64,000 bases of DNA from Inediibacterium massiliense (GTDB taxonomy: Bacteria; Bacillota; Clostridia; Peptostreptococcales; Thermotaleaceae): positions 125,122 to 189,121 of the forward strand of contig NZ_LN876584.1 in NCBI RefSeq assembly GCF_001282725.1. Direction: 5' to 3'. Positions 9,955-19,589 of the stretch are shown one piece after another. The notes under the pieces are model-generated. The model ran no database searches. It worked only from the letters and a program-made list of their open reading frames with translations, and was not told where the DNA came from. The position numbers and the translations under genes were made by a program. Each line of letters starts with the position of its first letter. Positions within the stretch are counted from its first letter, which is position 1.

Positions 9955-9956
9955 AG

Positions 9957-10005
9957 AAACAGCAATCATAAAATTTATATTCTTCTAATTTTATGACTGC
10001 TGTTT
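9957..10005 (-). terminator. terminator of the flotillin operon
   Basis: A 19-bp stem with one mismatch (9957-9975 with 9987-10005), just downstream of the minus-strand flotillin stop, followed on that strand by a T-rich tract. Confidence 0.75.
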
Positions 10006-10015
10006 TCCATTTTAT

Positions 10016-11464
10016 CTATTTGACTTCATTAGACTGCTCTTGCTTTTCATCAATTTCCACATTTTCTTCTTTACTTACTTCATTTGTACTCATAGGTATT
10101 TCTTTCTTTTTTAAAAGATAATTAGGTAAATCTAATCCCGCACTATTAAATACATCCTGTAGAGGTGGTAGAGATTGTAACATTCCTGATAAGAAATTCG
10201 CCGTAGCAGGTTTACCGCCGTTTTTGTCTCCACCCATATTATCCCATACAGTTACTTTATCAATTTGGATTCCTTTGATTGCTTCTACTTGTATTTTCAC
10301 GATTTCTGGAAGTCTATCTGCAATCATCATCATCACAGCTTTTTCTGGAATTCCACCTGCAGCTTCCACAAGTTTTTTAAAACCTTCTGCTTGTTTTTCA
10401 AGCATTTCTTTTGTACCTCTAGCTTGTGCATCCATTTTAGCAAATATGGCATCTGCTTCTCCTCTAGCGATTCTTCTAAATTCCTCTGCTTGTGCTTCTG
10501 CTTCTATTTCTATTTTTTGTTTTTCCACTTCTGCATGAACAAGTACGTCTGCTTCTTTTGTAGCTTTTTCTCTTCTAGCCCTAGATTTTTCTGCTTCCTC
10601 TTCAGCTAAATAAGCTTCCTCTAATGCCTTTGCTGATTGAACCTTTTCAGCTGCGCTTGCTCTTCTTTCTGCCTCAGCCGTTTTTTCTCTTTTTTCAGCT
10701 TCAGAATTGGCTATAATAATTTTAGATCTATTTTCACCCTCTACAGCTATAGCATCTGCTTCAGCTACTTTCACCCTTTGATCTCTTCTAGCTTGTGCCT
10801 GCCCAATAGAACCATCTCTATCTTTTTCAGCAACACTCTTTTTCGCATCATTTACAGCTTTTGCTGCTGCTTCTTTTCCTAATGCCTCTATATATCCTGA
10901 CTCATCGTTTATATCTGTAACATTCACATTGATTAATCTCAAGCCTATCTTTTTAAGCTCTGTTTCTACATTACTAGAAACAGCTTCCAAAAATTTATCT
11001 CTATCCGTATTGATCTCTTCTATCTTCATAGTTGCAATCACTAATCTTAATTGCCCAAAGATAATGTCTTTTGCTAGCTCCTGTATTTCAGGAAGTTCCA
11101 ATCCCAATAATCTTTCAGCTGCATTTTGCATAATCCCAGGCTCAGTAGAAATTCCCACTGTAAATCTAGAAGGAACATCTACTCTAATATTTTGTTTACT
11201 CAAAGCATTTTGAAGATTAACTTCTATTGATAAAGGAGTAAGATCTAAAAATTGATAACTCTGTATGACTGGCCATATAAAAGCAGCTCCCCCATGAATA
11301 CATTTAGAGGATCTATTTTCATCTCCAACTTTTCCTACTTTACCATAAATAACTAGAATCTTGTCTGATGGACACTTTTTATATCTTGTAAAAAGTGTTG
11401 AAATTGTTCCGAATATAATCACTACAATCACTGTTATTAAAATTAATCCATATGCTGAGCCCAT
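10016..11464 (-). CDS. flotillin-family SPFH/band-7 membrane protein
   Basis: A 482-residue flotillin. It has an N-terminal membrane anchor (about 4-27), an SPFH domain (about 30-200), then a long Ala/Glu/Lys-rich coiled coil with the EA-repeat character of flotillins (about 210-370), and a C-terminal tail with low-complexity acidic residues. Flotillins scaffold functional membrane microdomains. It overlaps the upstream NfeD-type gene by 22 bp, the usual flotillin/NfeD pairing, so the two are translationally coupled. It could be called floT-like or YqiK-like; orthology is not settled by sequence reading alone. Confidence 0.9.
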   Translation of the reverse strand: MGSAYGLILITVIVVIIFGTISTLFTRYKKCPSDKILVIYGKVGKVGDENRSSKCIHGGAAFIWPVIQSYQFLDLTPLSIEVNLQNALSKQNIRVDVPSRFTVGISTEPGIMQNAAERLLGLELPEIQELAKDIIFGQLRLVIATMKIEEINTDRDKFLEAVSSNVETELKKIGLRLINVNVTDINDESGYIEALGKEAAAKAVNDAKKSVAEKDRDGSIGQAQARRDQRVKVAEADAIAVEGENRSKIIIANSEAEKREKTAEAERRASAAEKVQSAKALEEAYLAEEEAEKSRARREKATKEADVLVHAEVEKQKIEIEAEAQAEEFRRIARGEADAIFAKMDAQARGTKEMLEKQAEGFKKLVEAAGGIPEKAVMMMIADRLPEIVKIQVEAIKGIQIDKVTVWDNMGGDKNGGKPATANFLSGMLQSLPPLQDVFNSAGLDLPNYLLKKKEIPMSTNEVSKEENVEIDEKQEQSNEVK

Positions 11465-12063
11465 TGCACATCCCCCTTATTAACTTTTTCAACTAATAAA
11501 ATACTATTACCGATGATGTCTTTTACCACAATCATCGTTCCTGTTGGCACTACATCTTCTTCATCTGTCATAGCATCAAGTTCTCTAAAAGCTCCCTCAA
11601 AGGTAACATTTACTTTTCCTACTCCATTTCTTTTGGGTGGAATAGGAATATACACTTCTCCAGTCACCCCTTTCGCTCGTTGCATATTCATAGTTCCATT
11701 ATCCGTTAATTTCGTTGTAAAATAAAAAAGTGATGATACAATGAATAATATGAAAATCCCTAGTATAGTAGATAGAACTATCGTCGTAAATTGCCCTAGA
11801 CCTGCATGGGAGAATGTTAGTCCTGCCCATCCAAATACTGAAAAAAAAGTAATAAAATTTTTTATAGTAAATACTTGAAAACCAGATTCACAATCACCAT
11901 CTTCTCCTATATCTAATCCATCTTCTCCACTATCAAAATCATCTTCGCTCCCAATTCCTGCAAAAGTTCCTATAAGCTGTATGACTAATAATACTGTAAA
12001 AGGTATGGCTAAATACCAATAAATTTTGTCAAATACCAACATTTGTGTAAGCTGATCTATCAA
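11443..12063 (-). CDS. NfeD-like membrane protein (flotillin partner)
   Basis: 206 residues: an N-terminal TM helix (about 13-35), an acidic Asp/Glu/Gly-rich loop, two further TM helices (about 70-120) and a C-terminal OB-fold NfeD-type domain (GVTGEVYIPIPPKRNGVGKVNV...GNSILLVEK). The start is TTG at 12063 with a strong AAGGAGGGG about 7 nt upstream; the ATG inside that region runs straight into a stop. It overlaps the flotillin gene, and NfeD-type proteins are established flotillin partners. The YuaF-like arrangement suggests membrane stress or membrane organisation. Confidence 0.8.
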   Translation of the reverse strand: MIDQLTQMLVFDKIYWYLAIPFTVLLVIQLIGTFAGIGSEDDFDSGEDGLDIGEDGDCESGFQVFTIKNFITFFSVFGWAGLTFSHAGLGQFTTIVLSTILGIFILFIVSSLFYFTTKLTDNGTMNMQRAKGVTGEVYIPIPPKRNGVGKVNVTFEGAFRELDAMTDEEDVVPTGTMIVVKDIIGNSILLVEKVNKGDVQWAQHMD

Positions 12064-12366
12064 ACCATCCCCTCCTTTTTACTATGATTTAAAATCAAGT
12101 ACATATTATCAATTCTTACATTAAATTATTTTATGATTATATTTTACTGTATTTATATATTCTAACATTTATACAATAAATTTCCTATGTATTTTGAAAA
12201 AACAGTATACAAATAAAACATATCTGTTTTCTTTTCATCATAGAATATAAGGATATTATATCTTTTTTGTAACTCATTTCCATATTATGCATGATACATT
12301 TAAAATAGTATGATTACTTAAAATGTACACTTATTCTTTTTACAATTTATAAGGGGAGAAGTATTT

Positions 12367-13161
12367 ATGAAAAAAGTTTTACTTATTTTCATTTTATTAG
12401 GAATATGTATGTTAGGTTTGTATAAGATGAATAGCCATATAAAATATTTTTATAATGATACAAATATTTCAAAATCAAAAGAAAATGATAAAAAAATAGA
12501 ATTCGAAAAAGCCTATTATGACTATGAAGGCACTTTAGGAAAAGATCTTAAAATACAAATAAGTCTTTATCCTTTAGAAAATAAAATTGTAGGGACTTAT
12601 GTGGATGAGAAATCTCATGAAACAATACACTTAAACGGAAAAATAAAAGGTACATATATCACCTTAGATAAGCTTAATAAAAATGAGAAAAATATAGGAG
12701 TATTCAAGGGTAATATGAAAACTATTGATGGTATTGAAGGAACTTATATAGATAATAAAAGTAAAAAATCTATGCCTTTTAAAGTATCTCTATTCAATAT
12801 AATTTATGCCAAATATAATCATCGCTATGAAATAATAGGTGTTTCATCTGATCAAGAGGTAGAGGACTTTGCAAAAACCCTTCAAAATTATATCATCCGT
12901 AATGAAAAAGAAAAGATCGCTTCACTGATTTCTTATCCCATATCTGTTACCCTTCATCAGAAAAAGATTGAAATAAAAAATAAAGAAGATTTTATTAAAA
13001 ATTATGATCAAATCTTTAATCCAACCTTTAAAGATGTAATAAAAAATTCTTTTACTACAAATATGTTTGTAAATGCACAAGGAGTTCTGTTTGGGGAAGG
13101 AAATATGAATATTTGGTTTAATTATAATAAGAATTTTTATATTATAGCAATCAATAATTAA
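12367..13161 (+). CDS. membrane-anchored extracytoplasmic protein of unknown function
   Basis: 264 residues with an N-terminal signal anchor (about 4-20, VLLIFILLGICMLGLY) and no lipobox. The first outer part is beta-rich (YDYEGTLGKDLKIQISLYPL...). The C-terminal part (from about 160) has the helix-then-sheet look of an NTF2-like fold (EVEDFAKTLQNYIIRNEKEKIASLISYPI). I do not recognise a named family with certainty. GGGGAGA precedes the ATG. It stands alone between the flotillin operon and brnQ, with a terminator 40 bp downstream. Confidence 0.7.
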   Translation: MKKVLLIFILLGICMLGLYKMNSHIKYFYNDTNISKSKENDKKIEFEKAYYDYEGTLGKDLKIQISLYPLENKIVGTYVDEKSHETIHLNGKIKGTYITLDKLNKNEKNIGVFKGNMKTIDGIEGTYIDNKSKKSMPFKVSLFNIIYAKYNHRYEIIGVSSDQEVEDFAKTLQNYIIRNEKEKIASLISYPISVTLHQKKIEIKNKEDFIKNYDQIFNPTFKDVIKNSFTTNMFVNAQGVLFGEGNMNIWFNYNKNFYIIAINN

Positions 13162-13204
13162 TGTATCTCATAATAATGGAGGTAACAAATATGTAAAACA
13201 CAAA

Positions 13205-13227
13205 AAGGCGATTGCTAAAATCGCCTT
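13205..13227 (+). terminator. intrinsic terminator
   Basis: AAGGCGAT/ATCGCCTT stem with a 7-nt loop, 3' of the secreted-protein gene. Confidence 0.65.
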
Positions 13228-13318
13228 CTAAAATTATAATTTCAATATTAGAACATTTTTTATTATAAATTTAAAAATATTAAAGCAACCATATAATTCA
13301 TAAACTTTATGATTACCC

Positions 13319-14656
13319 TTAAGCTTTTTCAAAAGCTTTATTATATGATAAATTTCCATTTACAATTTCAATTACTGCTCCTAAAAACATTCCAACTAAT
13401 GCTGGAAGTACCCATCCTAACCCTTCTGCATAAAGAGGTAATTGACTACATAAATTTGTAAAAAATCCTAATTTTATTCCCACTTGACTCAATGCTTCAA
13501 CTACACTTACAATTCCAGTAAATAGTATTGTTGATCTATAAACACCAAATCTTTCTTTAAATATGCAATCTAACATAGAAAGTACGATAAGCATTATTGA
13601 TATTGGATAGATTGCAATTAACACTGGCACTGATACAGCAAGGATTTTTGTAAGTCCCATATTAGCAAGAAGCATACTAGATAAAGATAATATTCTAACC
13701 CAATTTTTATAAGATATTTGATTCGTTAATGTTTCAAAATATTGACTACATGAAGTAATAAGTCCAACGCTAGTTGTTAGGCAAGCTAAAGTAAATACAA
13801 CTGCTAAAAGTACTGCTCCTGGTTTTCCAAATATATAAGTTGTAATATTTGTTAAAGTATGTGCTCCATTTTCAGCAGCCCCAAATCTTCCTCCACTAGC
13901 TGCTCCTAAATGTGCAAGCAATGAATAAATAATTATTAATAAAGTTCCTGCTATTAATCCAGCTTTTATTGATGTTGAAACTACTACTTTTTCATCTTTA
14001 ACTCCTTTAGATTTGATTGCTAAAGCAATAACAATTCCAAAATTTAAAGCCGCTATTGTATCCATTGTCAAATATCCATCTAAAAATCCTTTTACTAATG
14101 GAGAAGTTACATATTCTCCTGTTGCTACACCATAACTACCTAATGGTTTAAATAAAGATCCTACAAATATAACTAAAATTAAAGCTAACAATGTAGGTGT
14201 TAATACCTTGCCCATCCGATCTACTAGTTTAGCTGGTGATAAAGAAAGCCAATAAGCTACTCCAAAGAATACAGATGTAAATAACAATAATGCTAAAGTA
14301 TTGGATACACTCTCTGGTAAATATGGTGCTACTACCATTTCAAAAGGTAAACTACCTGCTCTTGGAATTCCTAAACAAGGTCCTATGGATAAATAGATTA
14401 ATACTGTAAAAATACTTGCAAACACAGGATTCACTCTTTTTGCCAAATTAGTTAATCCATTAGACTTTGCAACTGCAACTACTCCTAAAACAGGAAATCC
14501 AACTGCTGTTATAAAAAACGTAGCCATTGCTACCCAAGTTTTTGAACCTGCTGATTGACCTAAAAATGGTGGAAATATTAAATTACCAGCTCCAAAGAAT
14601 AATGAAAAAAGCATAAGTCCTATAAGTAATAAATCTTTTTTTGATAATTTTTTCAT
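13319..14656 (-). CDS. brnQ: branched-chain amino acid transport system II carrier protein
   Basis: A 445-residue, 12-TM cation symporter of the LIVCS family that imports Leu, Ile and Val. Family signatures include the N-terminal LFSLFFGAGNLIFPPFLGQ and GIPRAGSLPFE. The ATG at 14656 is used because GGGAGG lies 9 nt upstream; an ATG at 14665 directly abuts the Shine-Dalgarno. A T-box leader immediately upstream (14753-15003) with an apparent AUC specifier indicates induction when charged tRNA-Ile is scarce. No other gene is in the transcript. Confidence 0.95.
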   Translation of the reverse strand: MKKLSKKDLLLIGLMLFSLFFGAGNLIFPPFLGQSAGSKTWVAMATFFITAVGFPVLGVVAVAKSNGLTNLAKRVNPVFASIFTVLIYLSIGPCLGIPRAGSLPFEMVVAPYLPESVSNTLALLLFTSVFFGVAYWLSLSPAKLVDRMGKVLTPTLLALILVIFVGSLFKPLGSYGVATGEYVTSPLVKGFLDGYLTMDTIAALNFGIVIALAIKSKGVKDEKVVVSTSIKAGLIAGTLLIIIYSLLAHLGAASGGRFGAAENGAHTLTNITTYIFGKPGAVLLAVVFTLACLTTSVGLITSCSQYFETLTNQISYKNWVRILSLSSMLLANMGLTKILAVSVPVLIAIYPISIMLIVLSMLDCIFKERFGVYRSTILFTGIVSVVEALSQVGIKLGFFTNLCSQLPLYAEGLGWVLPALVGMFLGAVIEIVNGNLSYNKAFEKA

Positions 14657-14752
14657 TGTAAACATCCTCCCTATTGATTTAAATAGCTACGTTTTTTTAT
14701 AGTGAATAATACCATCCTCGCTATCCATAACATCGCCACCTTTCAACAAAAT

Positions 14753-15003
14753 AAAAAAACCCGTCCCTTGAAAAACAAGGGACGGGATTAACCGCGTTAC
14801 CACCCTAATTCTATAAATAATCCTATAAAAATAAGACATTTATAGCTCTTAGTTACGTATCCAACAATACGCTTATCCTTTAACGGAGAAAGACTCCGGC
14901 GCTGCTTACTTAAATATTTCAGCATTGCTTCTCAGAGATGATTTTGGGTCATATCTTGAACATTGGCTTTCAGCAAAATGCCAACTCTCTGCAGAACAAA
15001 ATA
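14753..15003 (-). ncRNA. T-box riboswitch leader (isoleucine-type) of brnQ
   Basis: Read on the minus strand, this has the canonical T-box AGGGTGGTAACGCGG (complement of about 14792-14806). A terminator follows with an 11-bp stem (14760-14770 with 14776-14786) and a U-run at 14753-14759. The 5' part forms a Stem I-like structure (GCAGAGAG pairing to CTCTGAG-type sequence). The triplet AUC just 5' of the conserved ATCTCTGAG (complement of 14940-14942) is the likely specifier, matching isoleucine and the brnQ cargo. Transcription is antiterminated by uncharged tRNA in this class. Confidence 0.93.
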
Positions 15004-15059
15004 TTACTTACTTTTTCTCTTCATAGAATTTATGTTTAAGATTGTTATTGATTGCTTAT

Positions 15060-15088
15060 ATGATATACTCATCTTTCTTTTATGTCAA
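15060..15088 (-). promoter_or_regulatory. sigma-A promoter of the T-box/brnQ transcript
   Basis: On the minus strand TTGACA (15083-15088), 17-bp spacer, TATCAT (15060-15065), about 50 bp upstream of the T-box. Confidence 0.7.
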
Positions 15089-15206
15089 TACCTAATATTA
15101 TAAAACATTTATTTGTTTTTTCACATTTCTGTATTTTTTTACAAAGAGAAGAAGGAAATAATCTTTTAGTATCGAAATAGGTAATCCATAATGAGGAGGG
15201 ATTTAT

Positions 15207-16169
15207 ATGACATGGCTTCCATTTATTTGTCTTGGTATTGGCTCTTTAATTGGTTTTAGCAAATGGGTAGACAAAATTATCAAATTAGTAGATCCAATCA
15301 TTAATGTAGGTTTAGTTGTCTTAATGCTCACTTTAGGTGCTAAAATTGGAAGTAACGATTCTTTGATTCATAGCTTGGGTTTGTTGGGTTTTAGATGTTT
15401 ATTTACTGCAGCCACAGCCATAGCATTTAGTGTTTTATTTACTGTATTATTAGAAAAAACCGTTCTCTCTTTAGGATCTGTTCAAAGTCAACTTGCTTGT
15501 GAAAATATTGCTGTTACCCAAGAAGTAAATATTGAAGAAGAAGAAAAAAAACCTACTTCACCCCTTGTATGGATTATTCCTGTTTGCATCATTTTAGGAA
15601 TTGTTATTGGTTATTTAGTACCTCTTTTTAAAAAATCTTTTATGTTAGATCATACACTTACCATCTCTTTAGTCATCTTATACATAGGAGTAGGAATTAG
15701 TTTTGGAATGCACAAAAATATATTACAATATGTTCGTATTTTAGGGTTTAAGATTATTTTAATTCCTACAACTATTATCATAGGAAGCTTGGTAGGTGGA
15801 TTTGTCTCTGGAATCCTATTAGGTATGCCTACTTACATCACAGTTTCAGCAGCAGGTGGTATGAGCTATTATAGTATTACAGGTGCTTATTTAACTCAAA
15901 AATTTGGTATTGAAGTAGGAGCCTATGGATTTCTTGTAAATGTTTCTAGAGAATTTCTTACAGTTTTGTTTCTTCCCCTTTTGATAAAAGTTAGTAAAGG
16001 TAGTCCTATAGCCAGTGGGGCAGCAGGAAATATGGACACCATGCTTGTTCCAGTCACTAAATTTGTTGGTGTAGAACTAGGGCTTGTGGCGCTGATTACA
16101 GGCACCATATTAACATTTTTAGTTCCTTTCATGCTTCCTCTTCTTGTAAATCTAGGAAACCTTATGTAA
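15207..16169 (+). CDS. lysO: LysO-family (DUF340) lysine exporter
   Basis: A 320-residue polytopic membrane protein with about 8-10 TM helices. It matches the LysO/DUF340 family: conserved AAGGMSYYSITGAYLTQ followed by GAYGFLVNVSREFLTVLFLPLL. LysO of E. coli exports L-lysine and related compounds. A cytoplasmic acidic loop (about residues 105-120, NIEEEEKKPTS) separates the two halves. AGGAGGG precedes the ATG. It is transcribed away from the T-box/brnQ unit. Substrate is inferred from family only. Confidence 0.85.
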   Translation: MTWLPFICLGIGSLIGFSKWVDKIIKLVDPIINVGLVVLMLTLGAKIGSNDSLIHSLGLLGFRCLFTAATAIAFSVLFTVLLEKTVLSLGSVQSQLACENIAVTQEVNIEEEEKKPTSPLVWIIPVCIILGIVIGYLVPLFKKSFMLDHTLTISLVILYIGVGISFGMHKNILQYVRILGFKIILIPTTIIIGSLVGGFVSGILLGMPTYITVSAAGGMSYYSITGAYLTQKFGIEVGAYGFLVNVSREFLTVLFLPLLIKVSKGSPIASGAAGNMDTMLVPVTKFVGVELGLVALITGTILTFLVPFMLPLLVNLGNLM

Positions 16170-16323
16170 ATGTTTATTTTGATAGCTCAATAAAATAATT
16201 TTGATATTTATAGGGTATATACCCTATTTTTTATTTATATTCAATATGGATGGTTGAAACACCCTTCAAAAGTGTATAATAAAAATATTCAATACTTTGA
16301 TACAATGATTGGAGGTTTAATTC

Positions 16324-17424
16324 ATGCAAACATATCTGTTCCCTATTAAAGTAGCATTTATAACATTTCCTCTTTTAGCTTTTTTCTTTACATTTCCATT
16401 TATCATCTACCAGTATAGAAAATACGGATATATCAACAAACTTAGAGTGTTTGTTTTATATTCTTTTTTGCTCTATTTAATGGTGGCTTATTATCTTGTT
16501 ATATTACCTCTTCCTAAAACTTTTGATGTTCGTAGTTTACAAAGAGAAGGAACACAGTATTACCAATTGATTCCTTTTAACTTCATTTTTGACTTTCTAA
16601 AAGAAACAACAGTAGTATTTACAAATCCTTCAACATTTATAAACATACTCAAAGAAAGAGCTTTTTTACAGGCTGCATTTAATGGAATCTTACTTACTCC
16701 TCTTGGAATTTATTTAAGATATTACTTTAGAAAAGATTTGAAAAAAACTATATTCATAACTTTTTTAGTTTCATTATTTTTTGAAATCACTCAACTCACA
16801 GGTTTATATGGTATATACAATGCTCCTTATCGAATTTTTGACGTGGATGACTTACTTCTAAACACTCTTGGAGGATGTATTGGCTATTTTATAGCACCAG
16901 TATTTACATTCTTTCTCCCACAATCTAATGAATTAGATCAAAATATGAATTTACAAGAAATGCGTGTAAGTTATGTTAGAAGATTTTTAGCCTTTTTTAT
17001 AGATTGGTCTATCTTAGGATTTATTCCTCATATAGAAGATAACATATTGATGGAAGGTATAGTCATATTCATATATTTTATTTTAATCGTCTACTTTACG
17101 AACGGAAAAACAATTGGTAAATCCTTATTAAAAATAAAAATCAAAGGACAAGAAGAAAAACTATCTTTTAAAGAAGTATTCACTCGTTATGGGATTTTGT
17201 ATTATGGTGTATTTGGTGTAAATAAACTTCTTTTCAAAACAATTGACATTAATAAAAGTGAATTTGTGCATTATATTCTTATTGTCATGTTGATCGTTGT
17301 TGTAATCAATACAATACTATTTTTACACCTTTTGCTTTGTATCATCAAAAAAGATAGAATGTTATTTTATGAAAAAATAAGCAAAACAAAAAATATTATT
17401 CATGCCAAGATTCCCATAAAATAA
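16324..17424 (+). CDS. VanZ-RDD fusion membrane protein
   Basis: A 366-residue membrane protein with two recognisable modules. Residues about 1-200 are VanZ-like (LVILPLPKTFD, the IPFNFIFDF segment, FEITQL...YRIFDVDDLLLNTLGGCIGY). Residues about 215-360 are an RDD domain (VRRFLAFFIDWSILG... TIGKSLLKIKI). VanZ was first seen in glycopeptide-resistance clusters and affects low-level teicoplanin resistance; RDD domains are uncharacterised. The fusion occurs in Firmicutes. GGAGG before the ATG. Monocistronic. Function here is not known. Confidence 0.85.
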   Translation: MQTYLFPIKVAFITFPLLAFFFTFPFIIYQYRKYGYINKLRVFVLYSFLLYLMVAYYLVILPLPKTFDVRSLQREGTQYYQLIPFNFIFDFLKETTVVFTNPSTFINILKERAFLQAAFNGILLTPLGIYLRYYFRKDLKKTIFITFLVSLFFEITQLTGLYGIYNAPYRIFDVDDLLLNTLGGCIGYFIAPVFTFFLPQSNELDQNMNLQEMRVSYVRRFLAFFIDWSILGFIPHIEDNILMEGIVIFIYFILIVYFTNGKTIGKSLLKIKIKGQEEKLSFKEVFTRYGILYYGVFGVNKLLFKTIDINKSEFVHYILIVMLIVVVINTILFLHLLLCIIKKDRMLFYEKISKTKNIIHAKIPIK

Positions 17425-17450
17425 TTTAACTCATCTTTTTAGTTAAAAAC

Positions 17451-17664
17451 CTACTCTTTTTTTAAAGAATACAGTCTGCTGACAAACTATATTTTAGCAA
17501 AGTCATAAAAATAAGGAACAATTATTGAGAATTTGTGAAAATATAGAATAAGTGAGAAAATCATTAGCATTACACTGTTTGAGCATAGCGAGTTTGTAAG
17601 ACTATTTTCGATCGTTTCTTCATATTTTCCAAATTTGAAAATCAGTGACGTTTTTTATGACTTG
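17451..17664. repeat. dispersed repeat R1, copy 1, with flanking terminator duplicate
   Basis: The core 17499-17664 (AAAGTCATAAAAATAAGG ... GTGACGTTTTTTATGACTTG) is nearly identical to 55121-55287. The ends are inverted (GTCATAAAAA at both termini). Outer arms CAGTCTGCTGACAAACT (17472-17488) and, beyond the intron, GCTGTCTACAAACT (19576-19589) extend the inverted repeat. The element is bracketed by an 18-bp direct repeat, CTACTCTTTTTTTAAAGA, at 17451-17468 and 19590-19607. The second copy forms the BCCT terminator. Non-coding, MITE-like. Confidence 0.75.
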
Positions 17665-19575
17665 TAGAGTAAAATGGTGGATTTGATTTAATCTCTTCCA
17701 CCATCTCCTCATCAAACCGTACGTGAGGTTTTCCCTCATACGGCTTTCCGATGTTCTTCTTCCATCTGCATTACGAGTTTTTAAGCAACATATTTTAGGC
17801 CCATATCATTAAATCGACTTACTATTTCATAAAATTCTTTTCTCTTTCGTGCCTGTCTTTTGTTGTTAAACCAAATGACTAGCCGCTTTCTTATATATTT
17901 ATCAATCTTCACCAGTTTATTGAATGGTGACAATCCATAATAGTTTCGCCATCCTATAATCTTTCGATTTAATGTCTTAACCATTTCTTTACTAGAGACA
18001 TATAGGGTTTTCCTATCTAGAGTCTTCTTAACTTTGTCATATATTTTCTTTATTGATTGATTACTAATCCACTGGATAAGTGTATAGTAGATTCTACCAT
18101 CTATAGTCTTTGTCTTAACCTTACGATTATGAAACCCTAGAAAATCAAAACCTTCTTTTCCTTCCCATAAAGATATAATTTTCGTCTTGCTTTTATTTAG
18201 ATTCAATTCTAATCTTTGCATTATAAGGCTTATAGCTTTATGTGTATGTTTTACATCTTTATAGTTCTTGCAAACAACTACAAAGTCATCACAAAATCTA
18301 ATTAGTTTACCTAAATGCTTGTAATGTTTCTCCCATACCGTATCTAGGTAATCTAAGTAAATATTTGCTAGTAATGGAGATATCACACCTCCTTGAGGAC
18401 TTCCCAGTTCACTTTGAACAACTATCCCATCCTTCATTACTCCTGCTTCTAGCCATTTTCGTATAAGCTTAATTACTCTCCTATCACTTATTCGTCTTTC
18501 AACTAGCAGTAATAATTTCATATGATTTATATTATCAAAGTATCCTGATATATCTGCATCTAACACCCACATTCCTTTGTTATTACAAGCTCGCCTTATT
18601 TTATCAAGTGCTTGATGCTGATTTTTCTTAGGTCTAAATCCATAAGAACATTCCTTGAAATTAGCTTCAAAAACAGGTTCTATCACTATCTTTGTTGCTG
18701 TTTGTATTATTCTATCTTTTACTGTGGGAATTCCTAGAGGTCTTACCTTTCCATTATCCTTCGGAATTTCTTTTCTTAATACTGGTGGTGGATTATATGT
18801 TCCTTTTGATATTTGAATTTGTATTTCCTCTAATATCTTTTCTACCCCAATATCTTCAATGTCTGCTATAGTTTGTTCATCTACTCCTGCACTTCCTTTA
18901 TTAGTTTTGACTTGTTTCCATGCCTTCTCAAGTACATCTTTTCTATATATCTTATCGTATAAAGCATGAAACCTTCTGCTTTTATTACTCTTGGCTGATT
19001 GGTATAGTTTCCTTTGAAGTTGTCGAACTTTATCTATGGTGTCGTTAGTCTTTTGGACATTCACTCACTCTTACCTCCTCAGAAAACGTGAACAAAGTAG
19101 GGAACCTTTCCTAAGAATGGTTTTGTTGTCCATTCCATATTTGGTACTATGTTCCCCTCCGACTCCCTCCCTACTAGAATGTAATTTCACCTATCGGCTT
19201 ATATGCATCTGCTTTACAGCTATCGCTGTGTAAAGTAGGGTCTCCCCAGTTCCATAATTTACTTTCGATACATACCGCTCCCCATACACCAGAGGATTCT
19301 TCTGTGCTGTAATCCAAGTTCTTCACACATTCCATGGACTTCATCTTAAGACAAGAGACTCGTCTTCCTCTTTTCTCCCTAACGGGTTGAGATAACAGTG
19401 CTGCAGGATTCACTTTATGTTACGGTCTGCATCTTTGCTAGCACTACTAGAGCACATTTTCAAGACGCTTCAGTATTACCATCTCTGATAGCACTGGTCT
19501 TATAGCTACTAGGCTTCTTGGCAATTACCTAGACTGAACTTTCATCAGCAAGTAAATTACAGCTTCGCTGGGCAC
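17665..19575 (-). mobile_element. group II intron (about 1.9 kb) inside repeat R1
   Basis: Read on the minus strand, it begins GTGCCCAGCGAAGC at about 19575. It encodes a reverse transcriptase. It ends with a typical domain V (GAAAGCCGTATGAGGG ... CCTCACGTACGG, about 17712-17750) and a domain VI hairpin, finishing near TTTTACTCTA at 17665. The exons on either side are the two halves of an inverted-repeat arm of R1. The short size and the insertion beside terminator-like hairpins fit class IIC introns. Exact ends are uncertain by a few bases. The 500 bp between the RT gene and the 5' end are ribozyme domains I-IV, not coding. Confidence 0.85.
17781..19064 (-). CDS. ltrA: group II intron reverse transcriptase/maturase
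   Basis: A 427-residue intron-encoded protein. RT fingers/palm are at about 60-310, with KGSAGVDEQT, LGIPTVKDRIIQ, GFRPKKNQHQALD, the ELGSPQGGVISPLLANIYL motif, and the active site written FCDDFVVV instead of the common YADD. The maturase/X domain is at about 330-400 (GWRNYYGLS). There is no C-terminal HNH endonuclease. It promotes splicing and retrohoming of the intron that contains it. The start at 19064 is the first Met in frame; the region is inside the ribozyme, so a normal promoter is not expected. Confidence 0.93.
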   Translation of the reverse strand: MNVQKTNDTIDKVRQLQRKLYQSAKSNKSRRFHALYDKIYRKDVLEKAWKQVKTNKGSAGVDEQTIADIEDIGVEKILEEIQIQISKGTYNPPPVLRKEIPKDNGKVRPLGIPTVKDRIIQTATKIVIEPVFEANFKECSYGFRPKKNQHQALDKIRRACNNKGMWVLDADISGYFDNINHMKLLLLVERRISDRRVIKLIRKWLEAGVMKDGIVVQSELGSPQGGVISPLLANIYLDYLDTVWEKHYKHLGKLIRFCDDFVVVCKNYKDVKHTHKAISLIMQRLELNLNKSKTKIISLWEGKEGFDFLGFHNRKVKTKTIDGRIYYTLIQWISNQSIKKIYDKVKKTLDRKTLYVSSKEMVKTLNRKIIGWRNYYGLSPFNKLVKIDKYIRKRLVIWFNNKRQARKRKEFYEIVSRFNDMGLKYVA

Positions 19576-19589
19576 GCTGTCTACAAACT

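Noticed and set aside
19174-19413. Minus-strand 79-codon frame between the intron RT gene and the intron 5' end
   Set aside because: Lies in ribozyme domains I-IV of the group II intron.
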